Assembly (NCBI RefSeq): GCF_902686445.1
Contig: NC_062213.1
Span: 10,041,241-10,105,240, forward strand
DNA length: 64,000 nt
Reading direction: 5' to 3'
Source: Sciurus carolinensis
Taxonomy: Eukaryota > Chordata > Mammalia > Rodentia > Sciuridae
Both the position numbers and the translations under genes were made by a program. Shown here one piece after another: positions 1 to 59,180 of the stretch (positions are counted from its first letter, which is position 1; every line of letters begins with the position of its first letter). Under the pieces are notes generated by a model. The model was not told where the DNA came from and made no database searches. It was given only the letters and a program-made list of their open reading frames with translations.

Positions 1-1593
1 CTTTTCAAACTCATCTTGGTCATTAATATTATCCTGTTGTTAAAAGAACCCAGGGATCTTGGAGAATGATTGATTCTAGGACTGGGGCTATGAAATGTAC
101 AACATGATCTTGGGACTCTTGTAATACCTCAAATTAAGAACACGTTCCCAAAAAAACACAAGAACACGATGATGGATAAAGTGACATAGGAATCAACTGT
201 AAAAACTCCCAATGGCCAAACATGAACTCATTTCAACAGCAAAGTAAAACCATATTGTATTCCCTAAGCAAAGCACACACAAATATCCATGATGTTGGAA
301 ATACAGGAGACTGACCAATCTCCTGTGCAGAGGCTCAAATCACCCACAGACACTCCATGCCCGGGGATGGGCATAACTCCCACTCCTCCAGTATGAGCTT
401 TGCCTAGGGAGGTTCTTCCAGAGAGTCCAGAATGAAAAGGAGTGTGTGTGGGGTGGTGGCGCGTATGTTGGAAATAGTAATGTTACGAGCAGAAATCGGA
501 CACATACTCCCTCAGCCAGTGATCAAGGGTAACATCAACAGTGATTCAAAAATAATCCCTTGATGTGATGAAAATGTCACCCCAGCTCTGAAGTCTCCCT
601 CTCAAAACCATCCCCCAAGTTCAATCATGCCAAAAGCTGCAGGCAGTCCCAACTGAAGCACATTCTACAAAAGCCTGACCAGTGCTTCTCAGACTGTCCG
701 AGTCATCAAGAAGCAGAAAAGAATGACAAACTGTTCTAGCCAAAAGAGCCCTATGGAGACAAGACTCATAATATGTCATCCTGGATGGGATCCTAGAAGA
801 AAAAAAAGAACATTAGGTAAAAGCTAAGGAAATCTAAATAAAATACGGACTTCACTTTGCAATAATGTATCAATATTGATTCCCTAAGTGTAAAACTGGA
901 AGTGGGAATATAGGATCTCCCTGTGTTACCTTTACAATTTTTCCTGCAAATCCTAAAATTGAAAATCTAAAAATCTAGATGTTTTGAAAATCCAAATTAG
1001 ATCTAACTTTAATTTTTAAAAACCCCATTAATGTAAGTAACTATACTAATACATATTAAGCAATTTTTTAAAAAAATTCTCAATTCATGGAAAATGGTCA
1101 TGACATATGTTGATTTTTAAAAGTATATTTTAGGGTTACATAGAATATATTCTTATTTTCATAAAAACAAAATAAAATATTGCTAAATTGGAATGAGCAT
1201 AAATGAGGTTGAAAAACACAAGAAACTTAAAAATGTTAGATTCAGAGTATGGCATTGCATTGGTAGGGTGACGTTGTTATCTTTTTCCTTCTTTGTATTG
1301 TGAACATGGTGTAATGAGCATACATCTCTCTAAAATGTTTAAAAGACTATAAACAGGGAGAGCAGGACCTGCATAGTTCTGATGATCAGGTTCAGGCCCT
1401 GAAGCTCCAGTTCTCTCCTACTCTGCTGCATTTGCATTTCAAATACAAATAAGAGCAGCTGGCCTTTGCAAGTGCTTCCAAGCTTCCAGACCCCCTCTTG
1501 CAGGGCTGCTTTCATTTGGTGCCCAAGTAGCTCTTAAGATAGGTTTTATTATCATCCCATTTGACAGAAGAGGTAAAGAGCTGTCCAAGGATG

Positions 1594-2015
1594 CTTTAGT
1601 CAACTTTTTCTCTGCTATGACTAAAAGATCTGACCAGAGGAGGAAGAGTTTATTTGGGGCACATGGTTTCAGAAGTCTCAGTCCAGACAATAACTCCATT
1701 CTTCAGGGCTCTAGGTGAGGCTGAGCGTCATAGTGGAAGACTGTGGTGGAGGGAAGCAGCTCAGGTGATGATCTGGAAGCAGAGAGAGAGACTCCACTCA
1801 CCAGATACAAAATATATACCCCAAAGGCACACCTCCAGTGACCTACCTCCCTGGTCACACCCTCCTGCCTTCAGTTACCACTCAGTCAATCCCATCACAG
1901 GATTAATTTACTGATTGGATTAAAGCTGTCATAACCAAATCACTTCTCCTCTGAAGCTTACTGCACTGTCTCACACATGAGCTTTTAGGGGACACCTCAT
2001 ATCCAAACCATACCA
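1594..2015. repeat. Interspersed LTR-like repeat, copy A
   Basis: Shares an ordered series of motifs with 34707-35399 and 60652-60915: TTTAGTCA..., TTTCAGAAGTCTCAGTCC, GGTGAGGCTGA, ACTCCACTC, ATATACCCC and TGTCTCACACATGAGCTTTT. It looks like a solitary LTR-type or similar repeat. I cannot name the family by eye. The short open frame in it is incidental. Confidence 0.75.
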
Positions 2016-2213
2016 GAAGACTTATCTAAAATTTCTCAGTGCATTATTTGGAGAACAAGGAATGAATGACCCTGCTTCCCCTCTATTCGTGACCTGGGGA
2101 TAAGCACCTCATTGCAGTCTAGACAGCAGATCATGGAGAGTGGTTTTTGAGTCAGATTCAAAATCTTCTGGAGGAAACGAGCCATATTAATTTCAATTGT
2201 CTTGAATTGTAAT

Positions 2214-2271
2214 CCTAATGACACTGACAAGAACTCTTAGTTCCTAATGACACTGACAAGAACTCTTAGTT
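2214..2271. repeat. 29-bp perfect tandem duplication
   Basis: CCTAATGACACTGACAAGAA plus CTCTTAGTT occurs twice without mismatch (2214-2242, 2243-2271). Confidence 0.97.
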
Positions 2272-2964
2272 CCACTGCCTATATTGTAATATGTATCCTC
2301 TACACCTTTAGCCAGTACTTTTAATATAAGTGATCTTAAAAATATCAGTAGGATTTCTTTTGGTCGCAGGTAAGTGGTAGCTAACTCTAACTGCCTTAAG
2401 AAAAGAAAAATTAGTATTTTAGGTGTACTGAAAGTCCCAGGTCGACCTTCAGGTACGGCTTGGTCCAGATGTGTGTTGCATGTCCTCAGGGATCTCTCTA
2501 GAGCTCTTTGTTCTTCTCTTCCATAGACTGGCTCCCTTCTCATGTGGCCTCCTCTATTGAGGTTACCAGAGAGCTGCCAGCAACCTCCACAGAAATAAGT
2601 ATCTCCAAGAGTTCTAAGAATAGTCTCAGTTTGAAGCTCTTTGGTTGTTATCACTCGACTTCTAGTGATAACCTCTAGCAGAGGGCAGAGTTCTTATTGG
2701 CCAGACCTTAGGCAGAATGCTATACTACAGCCTGCAGTTGGGGTCAGTCCCACTAAGACCACATAGCTAATAGAGGGAAGCTCCTTGGTGAAAACTCGGG
2801 GTTCTGTTACCAGAAGAAGAAAGAATGGATGCCAAGCAGGCAGAGCCAAGAGATGCTTTCTACCCTGAAGGTTGAACACTGCCCATGGGAAACCGGATGT
2901 CTAGATTACCAGGTTGGGCAATAAGTAAGAGGTGAAAGAGAAAGTAGCTAAAAAGTACCCACCT

Positions 2965-3064
2965 AGTTGAAATCTACTGTACCTAACTACAGTACTAGGC
3001 ACTTTCAATACCCATAGTTGGAATCTACTGTGTCTAACTATAGTACTAGGCACTTTCAATACCT
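2965..3064. repeat. 51-bp imperfect tandem duplication
   Basis: Two copies starting AGTTGAAATCTACTGTACCT and AGTTGGAATCTACTGTGTCT, both ending in AGTACTAGGCACTTTCAATA, with several mismatches. Older than the 29-bp duplication nearby. Confidence 0.93.
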
Positions 3065-4039
3065 TGTTGGATGTATTAAATGTCCTAAGAAAAGTGAAGA
3101 AGACCTTGCAGTTCTGGAAGGTCACATCCAGTTAGTGTGTGATGGATTTGGCAGCCAATGAGCATAGAGTGAACACAGCCAAGTAGGGAAACCCCCAGCA
3201 GTGTACTTCAGAGGGCGAGAGCTTGAGTGCAGGGTCGGCCTTCAGGCCCTGGGATCTCCAGCTTGGGCACGTCACCCATCCCCTAAACCCCCTCCCCATT
3301 TGTAGGCAGGGGCACCATGCCAACTGCTTTGGGCGGGTGAGGATCAAACAGGAGAATGCATTAGAAGCTCAGTGAATGTGTGGGTCCACCCGGCAATGAC
3401 AGAACCGTACAGTGGCCATCTGAAGAGGGAATGAGCAGCCCTTCCTCTGGGAAGACATCACCAAGGTAAGGGAAAGCTCTCTGGTTGAGTCGCCTCAGAG
3501 GGGGACAGTGACACAGCCGCTGTGCTGAAGGCAAGCTTCCGCTGGGCACCCAGCCCTCTCTGTTGGATAACTAAGAGTTCAGATGTGACCAGTGCTGTAT
3601 GTAGGAACGGCAAGTAGGAGCCATAGGACAGGAGGAGGTACCACAAACTCAACTGTCCCTGATCTGGAGCTCACACTCCTTCAAGGCGTTTCCTCCCCCA
3701 GCCTTCCTCCTTGCTCTTTCTCGTTTCATGAACAAGGTCCATGAGAAAGGAGAAGGCAGCAGGACCCCTCCCCATCCCTGCTCCATGGGTCCCAGGATGC
3801 TTCTCCCAAAGCTTCTCTCCGTCACTGTCCTCTCCCTGTCCAGCTGCCGCGTGGTGCCTTGCTGTCCACTCCAGAAGCTTCTCTGCTGCTCTCCCTGCTT
3901 TCTGACCCTGCTCTCACCCCAACCCACCACCATGCACTTTCCACTCTGCATTCAAAAGTCTCTTCAAGATGTGAATCAGAACAAGTCATCTCCAGACCAG
4001 GTGAAGTTTTGATCCCATTTGGAATAACGTCTGCCTCTT

Positions 4040-4430
4040 TACAAACACAATTGTTTGCATCCCTGCTCATCCCTTGTCACCCCTTTCTTGCTCACTGGTC
4101 CCTCTGTGACAGCCTCCTTTCTCTATTCCTATAGCAGGCCAAGTTTTCCCCACTCAGAGCTTTTGCATTTCTCTTTTCCTGGGAAAAAATCTTCCTTAAC
4201 TCTTAACTGTTTCCTTCTCACCCTCAGGTCTCACCTCTTCTGAGACAGCACTTGATTACCTACTCTGACCCCCCAAAGCAACCCTCCCCTCCATCCACCC
4301 AGCAAGCCCTCCCCTCTCCTGCCACAGCCTGCCGCATCATCTGAAATTTTTTTATGTAGTATTCTTTGCTGATTATTTGTAACCCCCATGAATATAGGGG
4401 TCCCAAGGTGGCCAAACCTTTTTAGTGTTG
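4040..4430 (+). mobile_element. L2 fragment
   Basis: The layout follows the L2 3' region: a Cys/Ser-rich-looking CT tract, CCCTCAGGTCTCACCTCTTCTGAGACAGCACTTG, CTGACCCCCC, then TCATCTGAAATTTTTTTATGTAG. Diverged but in the expected order. Confidence 0.6.
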
Positions 4431-5859
4431 GTCCCTATTCTGTCCCCAGCCTCAGGGGCTCAGTACTCTTTGCTGAAAGAAATACCAAGCTCATGGATGA
4501 ATGGAATCCTCATGCCCACATACATCATGAATCTTCATACTAACTGCATCTTGGATGCACACACTCATATTTATAGAGGCGTATATTAAGAGTTTGATCA
4601 GTACACACTGTACACATGTATTAAATTATTGTACTATACTTATACATACCTACAAATATTATGTGTCAATTTTTTAAAATGCTGATTCTGATTTAAAAAA
4701 AAAGAAAATAAGACTTTGGAATAGATAATGTCAGTAGCCCTCATTCATACAAGCAAAATCTTGAGAACATAGCTTCTCTCTAGGCTGGAATGGATAACTT
4801 TGAATTCTGAAAGACTCTGTGGGCAAAGCCTCTCTCTGCTTCAGGACAAATGGTGCCCAGCAGAGCTGTGTGACAAGGAAGGTGAGACCCCATTCAGCAG
4901 CTGTCACCAAACTTGAGAAGGGTTGATTGACATGTCAAAGTCTTTTCACAAAGAACATAAATCAAAGAAGATGACTGACAGCGAAGTAAACATTTTAGAA
5001 CTGGAGTAATTAGGAATATATTAGCAATTAAAATAAACTTATTATCATTAGCAAAATTGGCAGTTACTTGCAATTTCCCCAGGGGCCTCATTTCGAGTTT
5101 ATCCTTGTAAGATTATATTAGGAAGGATTAATGTTTTCAGAGATACAGTTTTAATTTCTGTGGATCTTATTTACTCCTGTCCCTGTTGGCAGTTAGTTGA
5201 GCTCAATGGTTCTCAAATAATAAACTTGTGGACACCAGGATTTTTACACACTGGCCTCAGGTGTTCAACACTGAAACTGAATAAAACTGTTGTTTGCTCA
5301 AATCACAGAGAAAATTAGATTTTTAAAAAGTTTCTTTTTTTCTCTCTCCTAATTCTTTTTCAGGCCTTCAGCACCTGCCACCACTTGTCTCTTAGGAAAA
5401 GCCAGAAAATGATAAAAACCATGGAACCTGAAGCAAATACGTGGATCAGGGGCCAACCTCGGACAGCACTTTTCTCAGCTCGCAGCATCTTCCTACATGG
5501 AAACACGTGCCGATGGTGAGCTGCTGCGTGGTAAAGGGCAGGAGTCAGTTTTCTGCCTCCTTCCCACTTTGGTCCTGCTCTTCCTTGCCCAATGGGGAGA
5601 GTCTCCGCTAGCAGTGTAAAGCATCCATGTGGCAGCAGTGATGCTTCTCCATTGTTAGCAATACAAACGATCCTGGAGATAGGATCAAAAGGATTGGAAG
5701 AATACTGGAGAGTTCGAAGAAACGATGAGAATCTGGGTGGGTATGTAGTGAAGAATTTGGTTTTGACCAAAAAGAAGTTCTGACCTTTGTCCTCAGCTTC
5801 TTGGAGATAATCTCATGTTTTTACTTCGGTAGGGAACTTGGGTCACAGTGATTAGTCTA

Positions 5860-6350
5860 ACAATGTGATTTAGGGCAGGGGTTGGCTGTAACCACTTAGT
5901 TTAGGGTGAGAAATGTCCACACCAGAAACACCAGCAATGTGACTGAGGGTAGAGGTGGGGGCTCTGGGTCACAGGGTATCGATTGATCTGGACACTAAGA
6001 CTACTGACATGAGCAACCCGCCCGTCCACTGATCATGCCTATGTGATGAGGCTCCAGTAAAAAGTATGGACAACAAAGTTCAGGTTAGCTCTCCTGGTTG
6101 GCAGCGTGGTCCTCCACGTGTACATCCCACATTGATGCTGGGAGAGAAATGTGTCCTGACTCCATGGGGAACAACAATGGAAGCCTCTGGGCTGTGTGTT
6201 TCTTCTTGGTGACTCTTCATCTGCAGCTTTCCCTGCACTAGGAAACTGCAGCTGTGAGCACAGCAGCTTTCAGTAAGTTCTGGGGGGGTTCCTAGCAAAG
6301 TTTTGGAACTGAGGGTGATTTTTGGAGTCCTCCCATCCATAAGCATGCAG
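5860..6350. repeat. Possible old LTR fragment
   Basis: TATGTGATGAGGCTCCAGTAAAAAGTATGGACAACAAAGTTCAGGTTAGCTCTCCTGGTTGGCAGCG recalls the conserved part of an old endogenous-retrovirus LTR. No retroviral coding sequence accompanies it. Tentative. Confidence 0.4.
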
Positions 6351-7929
6351 TTGGTATCAGAAGTGAGGGAAGTCTAACATTTTGAATTGGACTTCGTGCT
6401 TTTCAGTAGAGGCAGGAAAATTTGCAATGGGCAGGAACTGGAGGTGCTGTGGAGTGTCTAGAAACTAGATGCAGTAACCATATTGACGGTCCCAGCAAAA
6501 CAGTCTGGACAGGACACCAGAGAGATGGGCTCGTCCCACTGTCTTCATCCACAGGTGCTCCTTCCAGAGAAGATCCACCTTCTACACTGGCTGTTTTTCC
6601 ACAGATAGTAGAAATGTAGGAGAGTTATATTAACTTCCACAGCAAGAATCTAGCTCCTGGAACTGCCCTTTGATAAAACCCAGAAGATAGACATGGAACA
6701 CAAAACGTGCCAAGTGTCCGCTTCAACAGTAACACCATGAGAGCTGATCAACCTGAGCAAGGTTCTGTGTTGCAATAGAGATTCTCTATTCAGAAGAATC
6801 GGAAGACTGACGCTGAGGAGGAGCCCGAAATGACACATGCCTTGACCTGCAGGGGCATCACTGGCAGGATGGAGCTGGGAGGGAGGGGAGAAACTGGGTT
6901 TGGTGAGGGGAGCAAATAAGGAAACAGGAAGTAGGTCAGAAGACCTGGAAGGAAGAGGGCATGCCAGGTGCCCATCCAACAGAGTTGACATGATGGGAAA
7001 TGACTGGAACATTTTATTCCATCCGCTTTACTCTGGGTGCATTTGAGACTTGCCACCAGTAAGAAAGATTGTGTGCTTTATGGCAATGACTAACTGGATC
7101 TGAGCTTTTACCCTAGGGCAATATGTGAGGGAGGTATTACTCAAACAGATGGGTAATCTTCTCTGACAGTAAAGGGTTTAAGTTTAATTAATGGAATCTA
7201 ATACATATGTCAGTATTTTATGCTATTCTACTTTTCAGGTGAGAATTATTGGCTTAGGCAGGAAGGTAATCTCTAGTTATGGAACTTTGAACTGAGGAAG
7301 AGTTCTGGAAACTATGTTGCATGGGGGTGCTAGGTAGGTTGGTTGATCTGGGCACATACAGCATGGGCCTCAGTAGCATCAGAGGGCATAGGGATGACTT
7401 TGGTTCATGGTTTTCAAACCTCACTTTTGTTCAGTTACCCATGAATTGGAACTGTGTATTGTAACTTTGACATTAAAAACCATCAAATGCTGTTTTTCCC
7501 CAGGCCCACACGGACAGATCATTGATGGTCTCAGTCTCCAAAGGTTAGTACCTGACACCTGCTTCAACCCGAGATAATCCTCCTTTATGTGTCTTATATA
7601 TTAGGACTTGAACACAAAATGTAGGCTGCTAATATGAGACTTGCAAACCACCAAATGTAGCTACCAAATGAGGCATCATCTTCTGCAGATGTGGACGAGT
7701 AGCCCAGCCCATTGAACACAACACGGAAGGGGGCTCATCCGCTTTCCCAAGTAGTCAGCCCCAACATTTCCACTGTTTTTCATTGCATTAAAACTAGCCA
7801 CAAATTAAAAACAAGTATTTAAAACATCTCATGATTCGTTAGTTTATCTGAAAAGTGAGCCTTATAACAATACCCATGTTTTATGGTAACCATCTGCAGA
7901 GATTACTTGTTTTAAAAAATCAATAGTTA

Positions 7930-8012
7930 GGCTGGGGATATAGCTCAGTTGGTAGAGTGCTTGCCTTGCAAGCATAAGGCCCTAGGTTCAAATCTCCAGC
8001 ACTGAAAAAAAC
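7930..8012 (+). mobile_element. ID SINE with perfect 16-bp target duplication
   Basis: A tRNA-Ala-derived body begins GCTGGGGATATAGCTCAG, with a pol III A box (TAGCTCAGTTGG) and a B box (GGTTCAAATCT), and ends in an A-rich tail. Identical 16-bp duplications (7914-7929 and 8013-8028) flank it, so it is a fairly recent insertion. Confidence 0.93.
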
Positions 8013-8649
8013 AAAAAATCAATAGTTAACCCACTCTTCTCAAGTGCTTTTCTGAGGGTTTTATGCATATTGTGTCAATCACTACCCAGAGACTGGCATA
8101 TGGAAGGAAGGGAGAGAGGGAGGGAGAAAAAGAGGAGAAAAGTGGGAAGGGAAGAAGGAAGAACAAAATCAAAGTTAGAGAGGTGCTAAAAGACAAGGGA
8201 GCTTGGTTTAGTTGCTATTAAGCTGAGATGGAGAGACTCTTTTGAAGGAAAATTAATGAAAAGTACAAAGAAACTAACCACAGTATTGGTTACACATCAT
8301 AAAAATACTAAATTATATATAGCAATGAAAATAAGAACCACAGAGCTTTCTAGGTCAATGTCCCTGGAGTTTATCCAGCACAAATGAAGTAGGAGGACTA
8401 TTTTCTTGTGACTGAAATTAAAAAAAAAAAAAAACTCTTCAAGATTTATTTCTTCTACTTTCTACACACAAAATGTTGCAGCAGTTTGCTCAAGAAGCAT
8501 TGCTCATCTTGCTCTATTTCCAGGAGCCAAAGACATGAGTCTATTTGGAATAATGATTTGCATAAACAGACAGGCATCATGACTCTTTAAACTAGATCAT
8601 TCATATTGAGTGAAATAAACTCGTCTTTACTCAGAGATGTCACGTTGTG

Positions 8650-9120
8650 ATTTATTTCCCAATTTCCGCTGCTGTCAGCGGGCTGTAACAATCATGGCAC
8701 ATGGTGCACCCGTCCTGCATACCCAAGGGTTCTCTTTTTCTAAGAAATGCAATGACTGGGTGTTGAGGAAGGACACGGCATGACCAGTCCAGCCTGGCCC
8801 GTGCAAAAAGCAAAGACGCTGTTCCTGGAGGAGCTCCAAACCTCAGTTCTTGTGGCCCAATGAAAAAATGTAAAGTCAGACACAAAAAGTCAAGCCAGGA
8901 AATTTTATTATGAGTGAAACTACAGTGAGAGTAAAGTAAGGTTCAAGCAAAGAACACTCAAGAGAGGGAGAGTGGGTTGTCTCCACGCTGAGAATGAGAA
9001 CGGAAGCAATGCGGCTTCCAGATTTATGGCTGTTTGGTGTTTGGCGGGAGAACTGGGGTTCACCTTCTGCAGTTTTCACCAAATAGATATTTAACTGAAC
9101 TTTCACTTCAGATGGGGGAG
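8650..9120. repeat. Possible LTR-like stretch
   Basis: An AAATTTTATTATGAGTGAAAC segment followed by GAGAGGGAGAGTGGGTTGTCTCCACGCTGAGAA has an LTR R-region look, but I have no firm match and no flanking partner. Confidence 0.25.
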
Positions 9121-9799
9121 TTTTTGCCCTTAGTTGGTCATTTCCAGAACTGTGGTGGTGACCTCCCAGTCAGGGGGCTCCATCCTTAAGTCAATTTTAT
9201 GTTCCAGTTGGTGCTGATGTCAATGGCCAGGCAAACTTCACCTCAGGGCACCTGCACTATTAATGAAATTTCCCTTCTGGAATACATTAAGAAACCTATG
9301 GCCATAAACCCTAATTTTCCAGTGACCTCAGTAGACGCTGTCAGGAGTTAGCCACACCGATCTTGCCTTCTTGACCGATTTCTTAATCATTCCCTTTAGT
9401 TTCCAGTGTTTATTCTCAGGGTTAGTACACCTGTTGCTTTTCTACAAATTACTCAATTATTTATTGGCCTTAAAAGCAATTTTAAGAAAACCCATGACCC
9501 TGCTACGTGATTGGTTTGGATTCCACCGTTCATTACTAACTATTCTCCAACACCCTTCTGTTGTGATCCCACTGAGGCCAAGAGATGTGGTCCTTACATC
9601 TAGGACAGCCACACATTTGGAGAGACTGGCTCTCTGACTCATTTGGTTATTCAACATATATTTACTGGACACCTAAAGAGTGTTAGAAATTGTGCTGAGA
9701 ACTAGAACTTAGAGATGGAAGCAAGTAAACCAAAGCAGTCCTTCTCTGGTCTCAAGTAGCACCCAATCTAGAAGTGAAGCAGTATAGAACTTAGGTTGG

Positions 9800-9985
9800 G
9801 TACAAAACCCCAGCTCACCTCAGTAATAAAATCTCACTAGAATTCAATTTCCTTGTCCGTAATATATTGATGACAGCAAGACATACTTCTGAAGGCTGCT
9901 TTGAGGAGTCTTGTTAACAGAGTTAACAAGTTCCAAGTGTGTGGGCAATGTTGGGCACACAGTGCATGAAAACAGTTTAGGATTG
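9800..9985 (+). mobile_element. MIR-like remnant
   Basis: TTCAATTTCCTTGTCCGTAATATATTGATGACAG, then GGCTGCTTTGAGGAGTCTTG and TTGGGCACACAGTGCA, a decayed MIR pattern. Confidence 0.45.
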
Positions 9986-10119
9986 GTATCTGGTAGAATG
10001 ACAGCTTCATCATTTACTTCCTTATGAAGGAAGAAATAGAATACTTTTGTCCTATAGACAATAAGTTTCACAGGAAAAATCCAAAGTCCTACCCTAGCCC
10101 TGTGGTGCTACTATGGCCC

Positions 10120-10440
10120 AATACTGAGACTGGGTTGTTTGTAAGGAGCAGAAATTCATTTCTCATAGTCCTGGAGGCTATAAAGGCAGCAGCAGGTTCT
10201 ATGTCTGGTCAGAATACAGTCTCTGCTTCCAACATGGATCACTGTCCTTTAGCCAGGAGGCACAGAGAGAGAAGGGGTGAACAAGGGCAGTTCCTTCTGT
10301 CAGACTTTTTCCAGCGTGCCTAATCTACTCTCATGTCTTAATCACCTCTTGAAGGCCATGCCTCTTCATACTGCTGCTTTAGGGATTAAGATTCAATATG
10401 AAATGGAGGAGACAAAAATACAACAGCTCCTTTGACAACT
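10120..10440. repeat. Old interspersed repeat
   Basis: Contains TGAGACTGGGTTGTTTGTAA, then TTTCTCATAGTCCTGGAGGCT and CTCATGTCTTAATCACCTC, the order of a common old mammalian repeat that I cannot name with certainty. The 40135 and 42112 tracts have related openings (AAATTTACTGTCTCATAGC; AGATTTATCTTACAGTTCTG). Confidence 0.5.
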
Positions 10441-11456
10441 AGAGAGGTAAGAGTGAGGTTGGGAGTTTCAGAGTGAGTAGGTCTGAGGTTGAGGATAGAC
10501 ACAGAGTCAACATGTCAGATCCTTGAACTGTAATTGCTCTTGAGAACTTTCTAGAGTCCTGGATTGACTCAGAGACTGATATCCTTTGTACTGAGCCTGA
10601 TCACATGCCACTGTCAACTTAGAAACTCATCTTTCTACCTGAAGTATCTCCTTGTTTTAACTTCCTGCCAAAAGCTAGATCCTTTTTTCGCCTCAATAAA
10701 CCTCTTGCTGTCAAAATGCACAAGTTCAAACACAGGCACATTTGCCAAACTCTCCTGCTGCACTTGGCATTTCATCTCCTCCATGAGTAATCAGACATCG
10801 TGCTCCAGCGTCTCAGAAGCACAGCTACAGATGATTATCCACACTGTCATCTTCACATGGAAATGGAGGAGGGGTGCAACTCTCAGAGGCGGAGTCATCT
10901 GTCCAGGGCCAACAGTAACAAGCACATATGTGGACTCAAATCACATTTTCAGTGTCAGAGCTCGTAATCTTTACCACCACTGTCGTACTTTAAAAAAAAA
11001 AATGGAATAAGAGCAACTAGACTTTCGTGTTTAGAAACAGTAGATGCCACCTAAATTAATACTTTCAGTGCTTTGGGGGTCTTGCTGGAACTCCAAATAT
11101 TTCTCTCACTATGGGGTCATGGCACCTGACATCCCATTACTCCAGTTCAATTCTTTTAGCTTGGCATTTAAGGATCCAGTACCCATAATCTACTTTCTCA
11201 TGCTACCATTCAAAAACTCCTTCTGTCGTTGCCAGAGTGATTAGTGTCCCTAGTTCCTTCTTCCCTCCCTATTTGACTTTCCTGCTTTTCTGCCCATGTT
11301 CATGCTTTTGTCTCCATTTGGAAAACCCTAATAATGACCAATGATAAATTCTCCACAGGTATCTGCTGAAACAATACATTTCTTTGTACTCAGCATTGGT
11401 CTATGCATCTCTTTTTTTACATGCAAATATAATATGCATATTAAGATAAGAAGCAT

Positions 11457-11589
11457 GGGGCTGGGGTTGTGGCTCAGTGGTAGAGTGCTTGCCTAGCATG
11501 TGTGAGGCACTGGGTTTGATTCTTAGCACCACATATGAAGGAATGAATAAAATAAAGTCTATCAACATCTAAAAATAAAAATAAAAAAA
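11457..11589 (+). mobile_element. ID SINE, long squirrel-type tail
   Basis: Starts GGGGCTGGGGTTGTGGCTCAG, with a B-box-like GGTTTGATTCT and then the ACCACATATGAA...AATAAAATAAA tail typical of sciurid ID copies. Imperfect flanks (AAGATAAGAAGCAT and AAGATAAGCATT) suggest an older target duplication. It lies about 0.8 kb upstream of the DNAAF11 start. Confidence 0.9.
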
Positions 11590-11844
11590 GATAAGCATTA
11601 AGTCCATTTGTTTACTGTAACTGGAATGGAAGGAGGTTTTATCTTACATACTGCACTTTTTTTTTCTCTCCAAATGAGATAGTAGGAAAAGTTGGAGGGG
11701 ATAATAGATGATGTTTTTACAAAAACTGTAATCAGGGAATTGGTGTTGGGCAGTGACTTTAAAGAGGTGAAATATAACAAGTGACAACCAGGCTTTATAC
11801 TAAGCCTGTTGTTTTTAAAAAGTGTCTTGCCTTCATATGAATTT

Positions 11845-11980
11845 ATCTCATAAAAGATTCACAATGATCCTTTGAGGTTACTATTCCCACTCCTCTCGCA
11901 CATATGGAAATTAAGGCTAAGGAAGTTTGAGGTCACACCGCTAATAAATAGAGTGGAGCCAAATTCAAATCTGGGTCTGA
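11845..11980 (-). mobile_element. MIR SINE remnant, minus strand
   Basis: ACAATGATCCTTTGAGGTTACTATTCCC...AAATTAAGGCTAAGGAAG...GAGGTCACACCGCTAATAAATAG...CAAATTCAAATCTGGGTC follows the reverse MIR order. It ends just before the (AC)n run. Confidence 0.7.
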
Positions 11981-11991
11981 GTGAATTAAAT

Positions 11992-11994
<3 letters not shown>

Positions 11995-12035
<41 letters not shown>
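11995..12035. repeat. (AC)n microsatellite, about 20 units
   Basis: A pure dinucleotide run lies immediately upstream of the CpG island, about 360 bases before the DNAAF11 start codon. It is likely to vary in length between individuals. Confidence 0.98.
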
Positions 12036-12036
<1 letters not shown>

Positions 12037-12284
12037 CTGAAAGCCAAGCCATGCAGATCCCATCAGGAAGTAAGGACGTCCTATGATTCTCTGAGCAGCC
12101 CGGACAGTGAATTGGGGAGAGGCAGGCGGCCCGCGGAGGCCGCGGAGGGGACGAGGCCAGGACTAGTTTGTGCAGGGAGAGCCCGGTGTCCTCCGGGGAG
12201 CCGCCCCCAGTCTCCCGGGCTTTCCCTCGCCTGGGGCAGGCGTCGCGGCTCCGCCTGGCCCCGCGCGGCCGCCGTAGAGTCCCT

Positions 12285-12298
12285 GTTGCCATGGCTCC
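12285..12298 (+). promoter_or_regulatory. RFX X-box-like motif
   Basis: GTTGCC-AT-GGCTCC follows the X-box pattern GTNRCC-NN-RGYAAC with a perfect left half and two mismatches in the right half. RFX factors drive many ciliary genes through this motif, usually close upstream of the start codon. This one ends 98 bases before the DNAAF11 ATG, which fits the gene's ciliary role. Binding is inferred only. Confidence 0.5.
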
Positions 12299-12396
12299 CG
12301 GTTCCCGCCCGACGCGCAGAGAGGTGTCTGGCGGGCGCGGAGCGAGTCCTGGGGGTCCGGGTCGGGCTTCCCGGGCCAGCGACCCCGACAGGCGCC

Positions 12397-59180
<46,784 letters not shown>

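Larger units (their letters stand above)
1..12099. other. Upstream intergenic region, no supported gene
   Basis: Mostly AT-rich unique or decayed repeat DNA. Identified within it are an LTR-like repeat copy (1594-2015), short tandem duplications (2214-2271, 2965-3064), an L2 fragment (4040-4430), possible old LTR pieces (5860-6350, 8650-9120), two ID SINEs and MIR remnants. All open frames are short and resemble no protein I know. By human synteny TMEM71 would be the upstream neighbour on the same strand, but I could not find any of its coding sequence here. Confidence 0.7.

Noticed and set aside
7930..8000. Functional tRNA-Ala gene
   Set aside because: It has pol III boxes but also an A-rich tail and target duplications and lacks a proper acceptor stem, so it is an ID SINE.
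1..12099. TMEM71, the expected upstream neighbour by human synteny
   Set aside because: No segment resembling its coding sequence was found; its 3' UTR cannot be recognised by eye.
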